This document shows, in pieces, positions 8,592 through 20,185 of a DNA stretch of 64,000 bases (position 1 is its first letter; each line of letters begins with the position of its first letter). The DNA lies in contig JAFJTR010000017.1 in assembly GCA_022559985.1 (NCBI GenBank), forward strand, positions 186,001-250,000, given 5' to 3'. This DNA comes from Parastagonospora avenae f. sp. tritici 18332-5 (Eukaryota; Ascomycota; Dothideomycetes; Pleosporales; Phaeosphaeriaceae). Position numbers and translations under genes: made by a program. A model generated the notes under the pieces. It was not told the origin of the DNA. It was given only the letters and a program-made list of their open reading frames with translations, and searched no databases.

Positions 8592-11500
8592 ATGTCTATC
8601 GACTTCCCCAAGGAAGAGGAGCGCATCCTTGCGCGCTGGAAGGAAATTGATGCCTTCCAGCGACAAGTCGAGCTGGTATGTTCTGTTCCTGCAGCACCAC
8701 AATGAGAGGCACGCGGGCGCATAGGCAGCGTGACGCAGCATCACTTTTCTCTACACCAATGCTGATACATAATCGCACAGTCCAAAGGAAAGCAGCCATA
8801 CACTTTCTACGATGGGCCGCCTTTTGCGACCGGCCTGCCCCACTATGGCCACCTCCTCGCCTCGACCATCAAGGACATTATCCCCCGCTACTGGTCCATG
8901 AAGGGACGATATGTCGAGCGACGATTTGGCTGGGACACCCACGGCGTGCCCATAGAGTATGAGATTGACAAGGAGCTGGGCATGTCTGGTCGCGATGCCG
9001 TACGGACGCTCGGTATCGCCAAGTACAACGAGAAGTGCAGGGCCATTGTCATGAGATATGCCGGCGAGTGGAGGACGACCATCGACCGCCTGGGACGCTG
9101 GATCGACTTCGACAATGATTACAAGACCATGGACACGAGCTTCATGGAGACTGAGTGGTGGGTCTTTAAGCGCTTGTTCGACAAGGGCGCCGTGTACCGT
9201 GGCTTCAAGGTCATGCCTTACAGCACAGCACTCGCCACGCCTCTTAGCAATTTCGAGGCTTCGCAAAACTACAAGGATGTCCAGGACCCAGCGGTGGTTG
9301 TATCATTCCCGCTTGTAGAGGACCCTAACACACTTCTGCTCGCATGGTGAGTGTACGCCCAATACTGGGCAAGGGCACGACTAACATCGAATAGGACGAC
9401 AACACCATGGACGCTTCCCATGAACACCGGCCTCTGCGCGCATCCCGATTTCGAGTACGTCAAGATCCTCGACGATGCCTCTGGCAAGCATTACATCCTG
9501 CTCGAAGCGCTCCTGCGAACACTGTACAAGGACCCAAAGAAGGCCAAATACAAGGTTGTCGAGAAGCTCAAGGGCAAGGATCTGTTGGGCTGGAAGTACG
9601 AGCCACTCTTCAACTACCTATACGACGAATTTAAGGACCACGGCTTCAAGGTGTTGAATGACACCTACGTGACAGCCGACAGTGGTGTTGGTATCGTTCA
9701 CCAAGCACCCGCATACGGAGAGGACGATTACAGAGTAGCGCTCGCGGCTGGCGTCATCAGCGACACACGTCCACCGCCAAATCCAGTCGACGATGCCGGT
9801 TGCTACACATCCGTCGTCAAGGACTTCGAGGGGCAGCATGTCAAGGCTGCCGACAAGGCCATCATCAAGCACCTGAAAGGCACTGGACGAATGATCGTAG
9901 ACTCACAGCTGACCCATAGCTACCCCTTCTGCTGGCGATCAGATACCCCTCTCATCTACCGAACCGTGCCATCGTACTTCATCAAGATCCAGGACATCGT
10001 GCCGCAAATGCTCGAGAATATTGCGGGCTCACATTGGGTACCATCATTCGTCAAGGAGAAGCGCTTTGCTAATTGGATCACCAACTCACCCGATTGGGCT
10101 GTATCAAGAAACCGCTTCTGGGGTACTCCACTTCCGCTCTGGGTCAGCGACGATGGCAAAGAGATGGTCTGCGTTGGCAGCGTGGAAGAGTTGAAAAAGT
10201 TGAGCGGGTACGAGGGCGACCTCACCGACATCCACCGAGACAAGATCGACGATATCACAATACCCAGTCAACAAGGCAAGGGTGTGCTGCGAAGAACGCC
10301 TGAGGTTTTCGACTGCTGGTTCGAATCTGGATCCATGCCCTACGCCAGCGCCCATTACCCCTTTGAGAATGTTGAGCAGTTTGAGAAGTCGTTCCCCGGT
10401 GACTTCATCGCAGAGGGTCTCGACCAGACTCGTGGTTGGTTCTACACATTGACCGTTCTCGGAACGCATCTGTTCGGCAAGCTGCCTTTCAAGAACTGCG
10501 TTGTCAACGGTATCGTGCTCGCGGAAGACGGCAAGAAGATGTCCAAGCGTCTCAAGAACTACCCAGATCCATCCCTCGTCATGAACAGCTATGGTTCAGA
10601 TGCCCTCCGGCTGTACCTCATCAACTCGCCAGTCGTGCGCGCTGAGACTCTTCGCTTCAAGGAGGCTGGTGTCAAGGAGATTGTGTCAAAGGTCCTCCTG
10701 CCACTCTGGAACAGCTACCAGTTCTTCGAACAGCAGGCGACTCTGCTGAAGAAGGTTGCTGACTTACACTTCGTCTTTGACCCCGCAGCCGGGAAGACCA
10801 ACAAAAACATTCTGGATCGATGGATCCTGGCATCATGTCAGTCATTGCTCAAGTTTGTCAACGCCGAGATGGCTGCGTACAGACTGTACACAGTGGTTCC
10901 GCGATTACTGGAGCTCATCGACAACACAACGAACTGGTACATCCGATTCAACCGTCGGCGGTTAAAGGGCGAGTATGGTATGGAAGATACCAAGCATGCC
11001 CTGAACACTCTGTTCGAAGTCCTCTACACCCTCTGCCGTGGTCTTGCGCCCTTCACCCCCTTCATCACAGACAACATCTACCTTCGCCTGCTACCACACA
11101 TCCCCAAGGAGCTGCATGCCGAGGACAACCGCAGCATACACTTCCTCCCCTTCCCCGAAGTCCGCGAAGAACTCTTTGACGAGATCGTCGAGCGCCAAGT
11201 GAAGCGCATGCAGTCAGTCATCGAACTCGGCCGTATCTGCCGCGACCGCGCGAACAAGGGTCTCAAGATCCCTCTCAAGACCCTCGTTGTCATCCACCCC
11301 GACCAGCAATATCTCGACGACGTCAAGTCGCTCGAGAACTACATCTGCGAGGAGCTCAACATCCGCGACCTAGTGCTCTCCAGCGACGAAGAGAAATACA
11401 AAGTGCAATACTCCGCAACCGCCGACTTCTCCGTGCTCGGCAAAAAGCTCAAGAAAGACGCCATCAAAGTGAAAAAAGCGCTGCCTAACCTCAAATCCCA

Positions 11501-11984
11501 GGAGATCAAGGACTTCTTGAAGAAGGGAGAATTGCTTGTCGACGGCATCAAGGTAGAGGCCGAGGACCTCATGGTCAAGCGTGGCCTTGCCAAAGACGAC
11601 GCAAACAAAGACCAAGAATTCAACACCGACAACGACGTACTCATCATCCTCGACGTTGCGTCGTACCCCGAGCTCGAACAGGAGGGTCTAGCCCGCGAAG
11701 TCATCCGCCGCGTGCAGGACTTGCGCAAGAAAGCGGGCCTCGTGCCGACCGACGATGTGGGCATGGAGTACCGCGTCCTCAGCGATCCGGAGAATCTGGG
11801 CTTGGAGCAGGCGTTTGAGAAGCAGGGACCGCTGTTTGAGAAAGCGCTGAGGAGGAATGTGGATAAGCACATCATCACGGAGGTTGAGGGGAAGATTGAA
11901 GTGGTTAAAGATGAGAAGGTCATTGTGGAGGAGGAGCAAGAGTTGCATAAGGCGACGTTCATGTTGAGGTTGGTCAAGTTGTAG
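8592..11984 (+). CDS. ILS1: Cytosolic isoleucyl-tRNA synthetase
   Basis: Exons 8592-8675, 8781-9346 and 9395-11984 give 1,079 residues, close to yeast Ils1. Intron 1 has donor GTATGT; intron 2 splits the tryptophan codon of the AWTTTPWT motif (TG|G). The enzyme attaches isoleucine to tRNA-Ile in the cytosol. Visible marks are the class I HIGH signature as HYGH in PFATGLPHYGHLLAS (about residue 47), the WDTHGVPIE block, the TTTPWTLP editing-domain (CP1) motif, AEGLDQTRGWFYTL, and KMSKRLKN as the KMSKS loop near 10530-10550. The anticodon-binding region and the long eukaryotic C-terminal extension follow. No mitochondrial presequence is evident (it starts MSIDFPKEEE). The gene ends 130 bases before the converging small gene on the other strand. 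Confidence 0.97.
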
Positions 11985-12113
11985 ATGTAGTCCGACGTGT
12001 GCGTTGAGGAAGTTCGTAGATACTCCTAAAACGGATGAATATTACAGTTCATGGTATTTACACCGTCGCCCCCCCAATGATATTCATTTCCTCTTCATTC
12101 GTTGGCCACGTCT

Positions 12114-12419
12114 TTATTTCTTATACGCTTTCTGTACATTCATACCTGGTTAGAGGATATTGAGATGTATGATGGAATTTTGGGGGGGGGGGGGGACGCA
12201 CCAGGTAGCACTCCTTCAGCTTCAGAAATTCCGTGGCGCACATGTTTTTGTGCACGTTATTGTAATCTGCGAAGATGCATTTGCCGTAGATTGAACTCTA
12301 GGGGAAATGGTCAGTCCATCAAAATGTTTCTTGAGGATCGGTGGCGTGGAGCATACCTCCTTCGAGCATTTTCCCACGGCGGTAGCGAGCTTGTCGATAG
12401 GTCGTGTTCGGCCTGGCAT
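12114..12419 (-). CDS. Twin CX9C protein, NDUFAF8-like (58 residues)
   Basis: Three exons were built from splice signals: 12419-12357, 12297-12202 and 12131-12114, all in phase 0. Intron 1 (59 nt) has donor GTATGC and acceptor CCTAG; intron 2 (70 nt) has donor GTGCGT, branch CTAAC and acceptor TACAG. The product starts MPGRTRPIDKLATAVGKC and carries two C-x9-C motifs: cysteines flanking SKESSIYGK and cysteines flanking ATEFLKLKE. Twin CX9C proteins are imported into the mitochondrial intermembrane space by Mia40. The spacing and the DYNNVHKNMCA context resemble NDUFAF8, an assembly factor of respiratory complex I. The motif pair forms only after splicing, which supports the model. Exon 3 encodes only KAYKK plus stop. 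Confidence 0.75.
12182..12195. repeat. Homopolymer of 14 G
   Basis: A run of 14 G on the + strand, i.e. C14 in the transcript of the minus-strand twin-CX9C gene, starting six bases into its second intron directly after donor GTGCGT. Confidence 0.95.
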
Positions 12420-12791
12420 CGCGGTGTATTATTCCTCCCACAAACTCCCATGAAATTAAAACACGGAAAAGAAAGATGTACTTTGAAGTTTTGTCGCCGC
12501 GAATCCATCGTGCTCAATCATGACCTCAACGCGCACAGACCCCCTTGGCACCTCCGCGCCCGCCGTTCGCGCACGCTCAGCCAACCACTCGACAACAAAG
12601 CGCGTCTTCCCGAACAAGGCGCGCCGACTTCACTCTCACCACACCACACCACCCATTCATCCCTACCCGTACTCTAATGCTTAACACCCACGCCTCGTCT
12701 TCAGCGCGCCGGATTTTTGGAAATTCCGCGCTTCGCTTCGCTCACACCCCATGTTGTCGCGAACGCGCCGGAAGTCGAGTCGCGTGCACGA
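12420..12791. other. Bidirectional promoter region
   Basis: 371 bases between the divergent starts at 12419 (minus) and 12792 (plus). Pyrimidine- and CA-rich, as usual upstream of fungal genes; no binding site I can name. Confidence 0.45.
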
Positions 12792-15700
12792 ATGCTATCC
12801 TCCATGAACGATGCGGATGAGGGGCTAAAGGATGAGTTGACGGATCGAGGTATGTTCGCATGAGTGGGTTCGGAAGGTGTTTTGAAGGGAGGGCTAATTG
12901 AAGGTAGCGATTGAAACGCTTTATGATATTATTCGACGCGCGCAAACGGGCGCGCAGACACATTCTCGCACGAAACAGTCGCCGTCGTCCAGCGCACTGT
13001 TCAATGCCTACGAGCAGGTTCTGAACGAACAGGGACTGCGGCCGGCCGACGATGCGGTGCTGCATCGCTTCTTGTTCCGCATGCAGGAGAATAGGCGGCG
13101 CGATGAGGATATCGTGCAGCGATTTCAGCGCGTGCTGGGAGAGATGAATATCCAGGTCGAGGTTAATGAGGAGGGCGAGGGTGTTGAGGTCACGTCGAAT
13201 CTGGACAGGACGCGCGATTTGACGCGTGGTGGCGCGGTTGCGGCGCTGGGACGACATTCAAGGAGGAGCAGCTTTGATAGCTTCTTTGATGGCACGGCGG
13301 ATAAGGTTGCGGGGACGGATTATGGAGATCTGCCGGTGCGGACGAGGAGTGGTTCGAATGCGGGTGCGCCGAATGGGTACCACCCCAGGCGCGTGAGGTC
13401 AGATACGGAAGCGCATTCGCATCAACAGGTGCAGATTCCAGTGCGCAGCAAGGTCAATGGGTATGCGCATCGCCGCAGTTCTTCTGGACAACAGTACCAA
13501 AGGCCGAAAAGGAGCGCTTCTGTTTCCAGTCGCGGGAGTCTTCAGATCATAAGACCAGGCGTGGCAGTGACTTCACGGGTTGGTGATTACGATGCGGACG
13601 ACACCGAAACCGATCGCACAACGAGTGTCGACCTTTCGCACATACAGGTACCTGGAATCAACGCGCCGATTCCGGATTTTTCGCGCGGTTCGTCTAGTCA
13701 GTACCATCCTTTCGTCCCGGAGCCCTTCCAACCTTCTGACACCGGACTACTGGACGAGGCGGAGATATTCGAACAGCAGCGGCTGCACAGGGTCACAAGA
13801 GATTGTATACAGACATGGCGCGATCGGACTCAAGAGCGGCTATCGATTCGCGAAGATATGGAGAGACTAGCAACCGCTTTTGATCGCAGAATCCTTCTGA
13901 AGCTGTCCTTCGAGCAGTTTCGTGACACCGCGCGCGTCCGACGATCGAGCAGAGAGACGGAGCGTTTCTTCGGACGCTTGGAAGAGCGTGCTGATCGAGC
14001 TCGGAACATATTTCTCCTGACGAAAGCTTTCACACACTGGGCGAAGAGTGCGGAAGACGAAGTACAACGAACGTCAGTCGCGCGACGACATATCCTACGA
14101 ACACGATTCTTCAATGGCTGGCGCGACATCACGGCGGTCAACGAGCTCAAGGTCCAGCATTTTGTGCTGGCTAAGTTTCTGCGACAATGGCGCGCCCGAG
14201 CGACTACGCTTCTCGATAACACTCAGTTCGCTGTGCAGCTGTACGAGGAGAATCTGGTGCGCAGAATCTACAAAGAATGGTTCTTCAAATTCTGTGCCAT
14301 TGCTGCTCCGGCATGGCGGAATGATCGCACCAGGAAGATCGCGCTGCACAAGATGGTTGAGATTGCGAAGGTCTTGAGGGAGAGGCAGGAGTGGGCGGTT
14401 GATCGCTGGCAGAGGGACGTGTTGAGGAAGACTTTGCAGCACTGGCGAGAAGAGACAACTACGGTCCAGGCACTTACACCTCGAGCAGAGGACTTCAGAG
14501 GAAACAGTGTGGTATCCTCAGCCTTTCACGCATTGCATAAGCACGCACAGCTGGCGCCTTTGCTACGACAATTTCAGGAACGAGCAAGTGCTCGTATCGG
14601 CCAGAAGGTGTTGCAAGAATGGCGACACGCTGTTCAACTTTCTCGACAGGCACGCAATGTGGACCGCATGCGCGTCCTGCGCAACGCTTATACAGCTTGG
14701 AACGATCATTTGCGCATCAAGGCACTCGAAGACCGGATCAATGACCGCGTGATTGTAGAGGCACTTTACAAGTGGACTCTGGCTTCAAGAGTCTCCCTCT
14801 TCCAACGCGTACACGACCGTCAGCTCAAAGAGGACGCTTTCCTCACTTGGGTCACCAAAGCCAATCAACGCAATAATACGCTGGAAGCTGCGGAAAGGAG
14901 GTTTGCACAGTTCAAACGTGCTCAGATGCTCCGGACATGCTTGCGACAGATGGAAGCCATCACGACTGAAAAGAGAGCAGAAGAATTTGCCGTCGTCGCT
15001 GATTTCCAGCAGAAGCTTAAGCAGCGCATCTTTGAGAAGTTGAAGGAACGACAAGCACACTTCCAACAGCTCAACACCTGGGCTGATGCGGCTCGTTTCT
15101 ATGTCGTGAGCAAGTCTACACTGAAGACATGGAGTGCGGCGACTCAGCACTCGCGCCGGAATCGCCGACGCGATACTTATTCTCAGGTTCGAAGGACGGT
15201 CAAGACGAATCTTGTTCGCAGGCTCTTTGCAAATTGGAGGGAGAAATCGAGCCATATCGCACATCTCAATCAACAAGCCAACGACATTCTGGAGAACCGG
15301 ACAGCGCAAAGTAGTGGAGGCATTCTTCACCAATGGCATGATCGGGCAATCACACTCCGCCAGCAAGATACTCAAGCAACAAATATTCACGCTTTCAAGC
15401 TTGGAACGCGCACCTTCCGCGCCTGGTCTGAGCGCTTAGAAGTTCTTCAGACGATGGATGCCCAGGCTGTTGCGCTGCGACAAGAGGGCGCTGAACTCGC
15501 CGCCACCTCCGCACTCAAGAAACTCGGGTGGCGCCTTTGGAACGTCCAAAGACAGGAAGAAAACGCGCGGGCATTGTACGAAAGGAATTTTGAGAAGCAC
15601 GTCCGAGCTATGATACGATTCTGGGCGGAACAGATGGCTGAGCGATTGGCAAATCGACCTGTCAGTCCGACGCCTACGAGTCGGTCGAGGAGGAGTCGGA

Positions 15701-16380
15701 GGGAGGATGATGACGGCGACGACAACAGATCTCGAGGCGCATTCGGCGACACAACCCGCAATTTAGAAGCCTGGTCCGCTTTCGATGAATCCGCCCTCAA
15801 CCTAAACAACGACCTCGACCTCTCCCTCAGCATCACCCCCGAACACCGTCCCCCACCCTCATCCACGCGCCCTCCGCCATCCCGCTCCATCCTCCGCCCC
15901 ACGCCCGCGCGCCCAAACACTTATCCACAATCACAATCAGCCCTGCGTCCTCCGCCACAAACCATCCCAGAAGACTCCATTCTCGATCCCGCGTTCGCAG
16001 CGGGCTTAGATCACGATCTAGCCGACACTGAGAATTTCTGGACAGGCACTCCCGCGGCCCCCTTACCCAGCGTGTCAACCCTGGGCAGGCCGGGCTATCT
16101 CAAGACGCCGAGTAAGAGGAGCTTTGTACGCGCCAAACGACCGGAATTACCTGCTTCGCCCGAGAAGATCAGGGTGGTGAGTCCGGTTCGGAGGATGGGC
16201 GCGATGAGTGCGCCGCCTGCGCAGCGACTTGCTGATGCAGGGAGAGATGGTGAAGGGGAGGGGGGTGTGACGAGTTTCCAGCGACGGCTGAGGGATGGCG
16301 GGTTTAGTAGGAGTGTTGCGCCTGGACGAGGGAGGGGCAGGGCGAGAGTGGGGTTTGGGGATGTTAGTCGTTTGGGTTGA
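12792..16380 (+). CDS. SFI1: Sfi1-like centrin-binding spindle pole protein
   Basis: Exon 1 is 12792-12849. A 58-nt intron (donor GTATGT, branch CTAAT, acceptor GGTAG) leads to exon 2, 12908-16380; phase 1 matches, and the product is 1,176 residues. The middle third (about residues 300-900) consists of irregular repeats of roughly 30-35 residues with the Sfi1 pattern of spaced leucine, phenylalanine and tryptophan, for example LRTRFFNGWRDI, LAKFLRQWRARA and LRNAYTAWNDHL. Such repeats form a long helix that binds Cdc31/centrin and builds the half-bridge for spindle pole body duplication. The N-terminal third is Ser/Arg-rich; the C-terminal third is proline-rich and disordered with basic SP motifs (SPTPTSRSR, SPEKIRVVSPVRR), possible Cdk sites. 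The start is ATG 12792; ATG 12804 in the same frame is an alternative. Confidence 0.88.
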
Positions 16381-16662
16381 ATTGTGATGATGTTAGCGAG
16401 GCGTTTTTGGATAGTTGGCATGTTTGCGGGAGGAGTTGGGATACCCTATAGTTATTTATGTTTACGGCTACGTTTGTGGTTATGATTGTGCATTGAGGAA
16501 GTTGGTTTGATTTGAGTACGGGAGATTGGATTGAGGAAAGACTCAGCAAAAAATTATAACAGTCTTCAAACCTCCATCCTTCTTGTCATTCTGCGAGGGT
16601 GTATTGACACAGAATCCTCTTCTGCAACTACTCACACTTTGTATCAACTATGGTGGACAGCT

Positions 16663-17185
16663 ATGTTCGACCCGACGGATAAGTATTACGGCTACACTAC
16701 TGATTACGGTGACTACTCGTTCTGTACCGAACATTTTCTCATGTCCGGAGATGTGGTCGGTAAATTCAACAATTTGGAAGAACTTCAAGATGCCAAAGCC
16801 AAGGGGTCACTAGAACAGCCAAAACTAAAAATCTAGGAATTCGCACCTCTCCAGAAATCCCGCATCGGGAGGAGACAAACTTGGTGGATCTCTCGGACGG
16901 ACAAGGACTTTGATAATACAGGATATGGTCCTGAACCAGCAGTTATGACGAACGGCTGTAAGTCAAATGTACTTAAAAGGTTGAACCGTGACTAATTCTA
17001 TTCTAGTATACAGGAAGATAATGGACCTCAGGAGACAGCGGCTGTCAGAACGCATATCGCAGGGAGGCGACATGGACGAGGCGAGGGCTGCAGCACTCAG
17101 GGAAAAGCATGAGGATGATTTGAGTAATTTTGGTTTGAGCGTAGTAGATCATGTAGACGCGCTTCTGCATGGTCCTCCAACTTAG
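16663..17185 (+). CDS. Hypothetical protein, spliced model
   Basis: The model is exons 16663-16755, 16837-16957 and 17007-17185, 130 residues. The second intron (16958-17006, 49 nt) is strong: donor GTAAGT, branch GACTAAT, acceptor TTCTAG, phase 1 on both sides. The first intron (donor GTCGGT, acceptor ATCTAG) is weaker. The product starts MFDPTDKYYGYTTDYGDYS, has a basic Trp-rich middle (RRQTWWISRTDKDF) and a C-terminal helix rich in Arg, Glu and Ala (MDEARAAALREKHEDD). No family recognised. The upstream boundary is uncertain, since another ATG lies at 16650. Confidence 0.4.
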
Positions 17186-17429
17186 CGGCCTGTGTTTGTA
17201 TCGATGTGAACCTTGTCAACGAGTTTACTTCATGTGCAAACCTTGTGCGTGATGTCCAACAGAGTGAGACTTACGAAAGAAAGAAACGATGCATCGTACA
17301 TTGCGCGCTCACTGTATTCGCATTGCGCCGTGACCTACACAATGCTGTCTTCAAATTCCAGTCTACGACTGTTCGGGCAGGATGGCTTGCAAGCAAGCGC
17401 TCGGAAGAGTCAACACCACTTCTCTCAGT

Positions 17430-18757
17430 TCACTCTGCGCCCCAAAATTCCTCCACGATCTCCTTCGGCAGCGGATCAATCCTCTTCTTCGTTCCGTAAA
17501 TGACGAGTGGGTTTCCTTTGCCCGTAGATACCAACACTGCCGAACCCTCGCTTGTCTGCTCCTTCACGACCGTCCTGAGCTCCTCCAAAAGCCAAGCGAG
17601 CTTCTTCAGGCTGTCCTGGTAATCTGCTTCTCACTTGGCCCTCTCCTCTTCGGTGAACTCTTTCATCTCTGGTGCTTTGAACCACCCATCCTTGTGTGAC
17701 CCGAGGACACACAACGGCATGCGCCCGAGCCACCGCTGGCCTTTTGGCTCCGACTTCTCATTGCTCTTCATCTCGATGGTCTGAGCATGTGGGACCAGTC
17801 TACCTCCAACGATAACGTTCGTGCGCTGGGAGCTCGAGTGATCTATGCCACCAGTGTGACACGTGAGCGGGTCGAAATCGGGATGTACGACCACGGGAGC
17901 ATCTGGGTTGTACTCTTGGTTCCGGACGCAGGCGTCGGCTTCAACTCTGACGAGCAGCGGCTTTCCCCCAAATTCTAATAGCAGGACGCGATGATGGCCG
18001 AGGGCGTCCTCGAGATCCGGATCTTTGGTGGTGAGGTGCTCCTCGAAACTATGGCCAAAGGAACCTGCTCGCGAGTAGACCTTCGCTTGTCTCACCTTCT
18101 TGCCTATTAACAAGGTATCCTTGACGATGTTGAGTTCTAAGCAGAATGGTTGAGAAGATTGATTCCTCAGGTACCGGATCAGTATCAGTAGACTGCTCCT
18201 GTTCGTAACTGTCTTGACCTTGTCGAAACGCTTGTCCGGATTCATTACAGCAGTTGACTGGAATATAGGCTCGAATTGCTACAGTGGGACTCAGCATGCT
18301 GGTCGACGAAGTGGTACCCGACATCCATGGGGATTTGTACAAGCTTATCGACGAGTTCATTCCTCTTGTTGACGGCGGTAAAGTCTGGAGGAATGTAGGC
18401 AGGGGGCGTTCCAGGCACGTAAATGGTCTGCTCTTCCGTCTGTTTCCAGCTGTAGCTGCATATAAGCTCCGCTGCCTCTTCTGAATGGATATCGTCCACG
18501 CTTAGTGGTATAGCATCGCAAGTCAGGCTCCATACCAGTTGCTCGGTGTTTGCGTTCCCAAACATCCAACTGCTGTCCTTGGGTTTCTTAGGCATATTGT
18601 TTGGGACTCGCTGGTCAACTCGTCCACCATCAACGTCAGCTATCTGTGTAGAAGCTTCCATGTATTGTCGAGTGTCCATGATATTGCCGATATGTCCCAC
18701 GCCTGTCATCAAAGCCCTGTGGTAGTGAGAATGAAGGAATAGGAGTCTGTAGATCAT
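17430..18757 (-). pseudogene. Decayed member of a widespread fungal hypothetical family
   Basis: Reads from about 18757 down to TGA 17432-17430 in three pieces. The N-terminal piece has SYSWKQTEEQTIYVPGTPPAYIPPD and the middle piece has KVYSRAGSFGHSFEEHLTTKDPDLEDALGHHRV. This is the layout of a large ascomycete family often labelled, without evidence, geranylgeranyl pyrophosphate synthetase-like. Two faults break it: a one-base frame change near 18278-18284 and a TGA at 17633-17631. After that TGA the same frame stays open for a further 66 codons of family-like sequence (YQDSLKKLAWLLEELR), where the family has a tryptophan codon. TGG to TGA is a C-to-T type change on one strand. Function unknown; probably a pseudogene unless these are sequence errors. 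Confidence 0.6.
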
Positions 18758-19297
18758 GGAGGAGCTGTGCCTGTGGACGGGTCCAGGTACATGGTTGCGA
18801 GATCAAAGTGATAGAAGCCTCGCGGCCGATAGGATCAGGTAAGAGGGCTCGGCGATGCCTGCGCGGTGGAGCTAAAGGCGGTGAATAGCAGTGAAAGACT
18901 ATTTCAGTGACACCATGCGCCATGTTGCCAACGGTGTGCCATTCATGAGATAGAATCGTACCAATAGCACTTAGTTTTGGCATCACCTTTTCAAACTGTG
19001 ACGATGACGTCCAGTTCCAGCCCATCCACGTTGCACGTTACGACTGTGCTCGGTCTTGGGGCACCTGAATGTACCCACCTTTAGGTGGCTATTAGCATAC
19101 GGACTGGACAAAGGTTCCGTATAGCATCACGTCGACATGTCAGCAAACTGTTCCTGGATGCGAAGTGAAAAAAGAAGTGCCATGGAAAACAGCTTTCAGT
19201 GATCGTTCGGACGAGTCTCGATCTTTTGGTCTGCGCAGCACAAGAACGTCCTGTCCGCATCATCGAATATCGTTCAACCCGCAACGACCGTTTCGCG
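18758..19297. other. Intergenic, no intact gene seen
   Basis: Upstream of two divergent decayed genes. A minus-strand open frame covers 19025-18636 but overlaps the N-terminal part of the decayed gene in another frame and has no recognisable domain. Confidence 0.4.
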
Positions 19298-19931
19298 ATG
19301 ACTTCGTCCCAGAGAGCTACAACCATGGCGAAATTATCTTCACAGGAACGTGTTCGTACAGAGTTTACCCAGTCGTCCTGTACTGTGTTTTCCTACCCGT
19401 CCAGCGGCGGCATCATTCTCAAAACCGTCGTCGGCGTAGAGTTTGATTATCTCGATCTCCATCGTAACGAAACATTTCAGTGTCACCAGGACGCCGCTAT
19501 GGAGGACGCGTTCGCATTGAAGTTGTTACAGCTCGGAGCCTGCTGGTGGGCAAGTCTCAAATTCTATCACCGTCATCCGGACGCGCCGTACCCATACGGC
19601 TACCACTACCCACCTGATAGACATGTGGGATATCCAAGCTCTGGTGGCGTTGTCATCTTGGAACTGTTTGCGGACAACTCGACGGCGAGACTTGAGGAGT
19701 ACGACGCACCCAAGAAGCCTGAGACTTAGGTACGGATGGCTTTGTCTACGTCCATGGACGAGGGGTGCTTTTTTGATGGGCTTTGGCGCAACTCTGTTCG
19801 AAGATCGAGATCGGTGCGACAAACTGTCAAAGACTCTGGAGCAAGGCATTGCAGAAGGCAAAAGGTACGAGGAGCTGATGCGGAAAATAGAACATAATCA
19901 CTACCTCGACAAGTGGATGGAGAGTCTTTAA
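19298..19931 (+). pseudogene. Decayed gene of a fungal repeat-motif hypothetical family
   Basis: ATG 19298 (or 19325, in a better aaccATGG context) opens a frame to TAG 19727-19729. It contains two similar motifs, YPSSGGIILKTVVGVEFD and, later, GYPSSGGVVILELF, plus FQCHQDAAMEDAFALKLLQLGA, a combination I remember from dothideomycete hypothetical proteins. The family-like sequence continues past the TAG in the same frame (VRMALSTSMDEGC) and then switches frame at a run of six T near 19769-19774. It continues as MGFGATLFEDRDRCDKL to TAA 19929-19931. So one nonsense change (compatible with CAG to TAG) and one frame change are present. Function unknown. The first 144 codons could still be expressed. 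Confidence 0.5.
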
Positions 19932-20185
19932 TTTAACTCCATATCCATTTTTAAGCAACATTCAGCTCGAAACAGCTTCGAACGCAAGTTGGTAGTCAAT
20001 AAGACTGAAAATGGCTAGACAAGGTGGTGAAAGAAGGGGGAGGAAATCCAGAATAAGCGACACGACTGAGCTATGATTGGACGGGCCGATCTCGGCAATG
20101 AAACACCAGGGTTCTTTCACGAAACGCCCAAGAATCCATTAAATCGTGTTCAAAAGGCCTCAACGAAGATTCCTCGAGCGAAGAA

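Noticed and set aside
11339..11977. A 212-codon Ser-rich frame antisense to the synthetase
   Set aside because: Antisense shadow of a highly conserved coding region, with no independent support.
14785..15390. A 201-codon frame antisense to the Sfi1-like gene
   Set aside because: Shadow of the repeat region; no motif, start context or intron.
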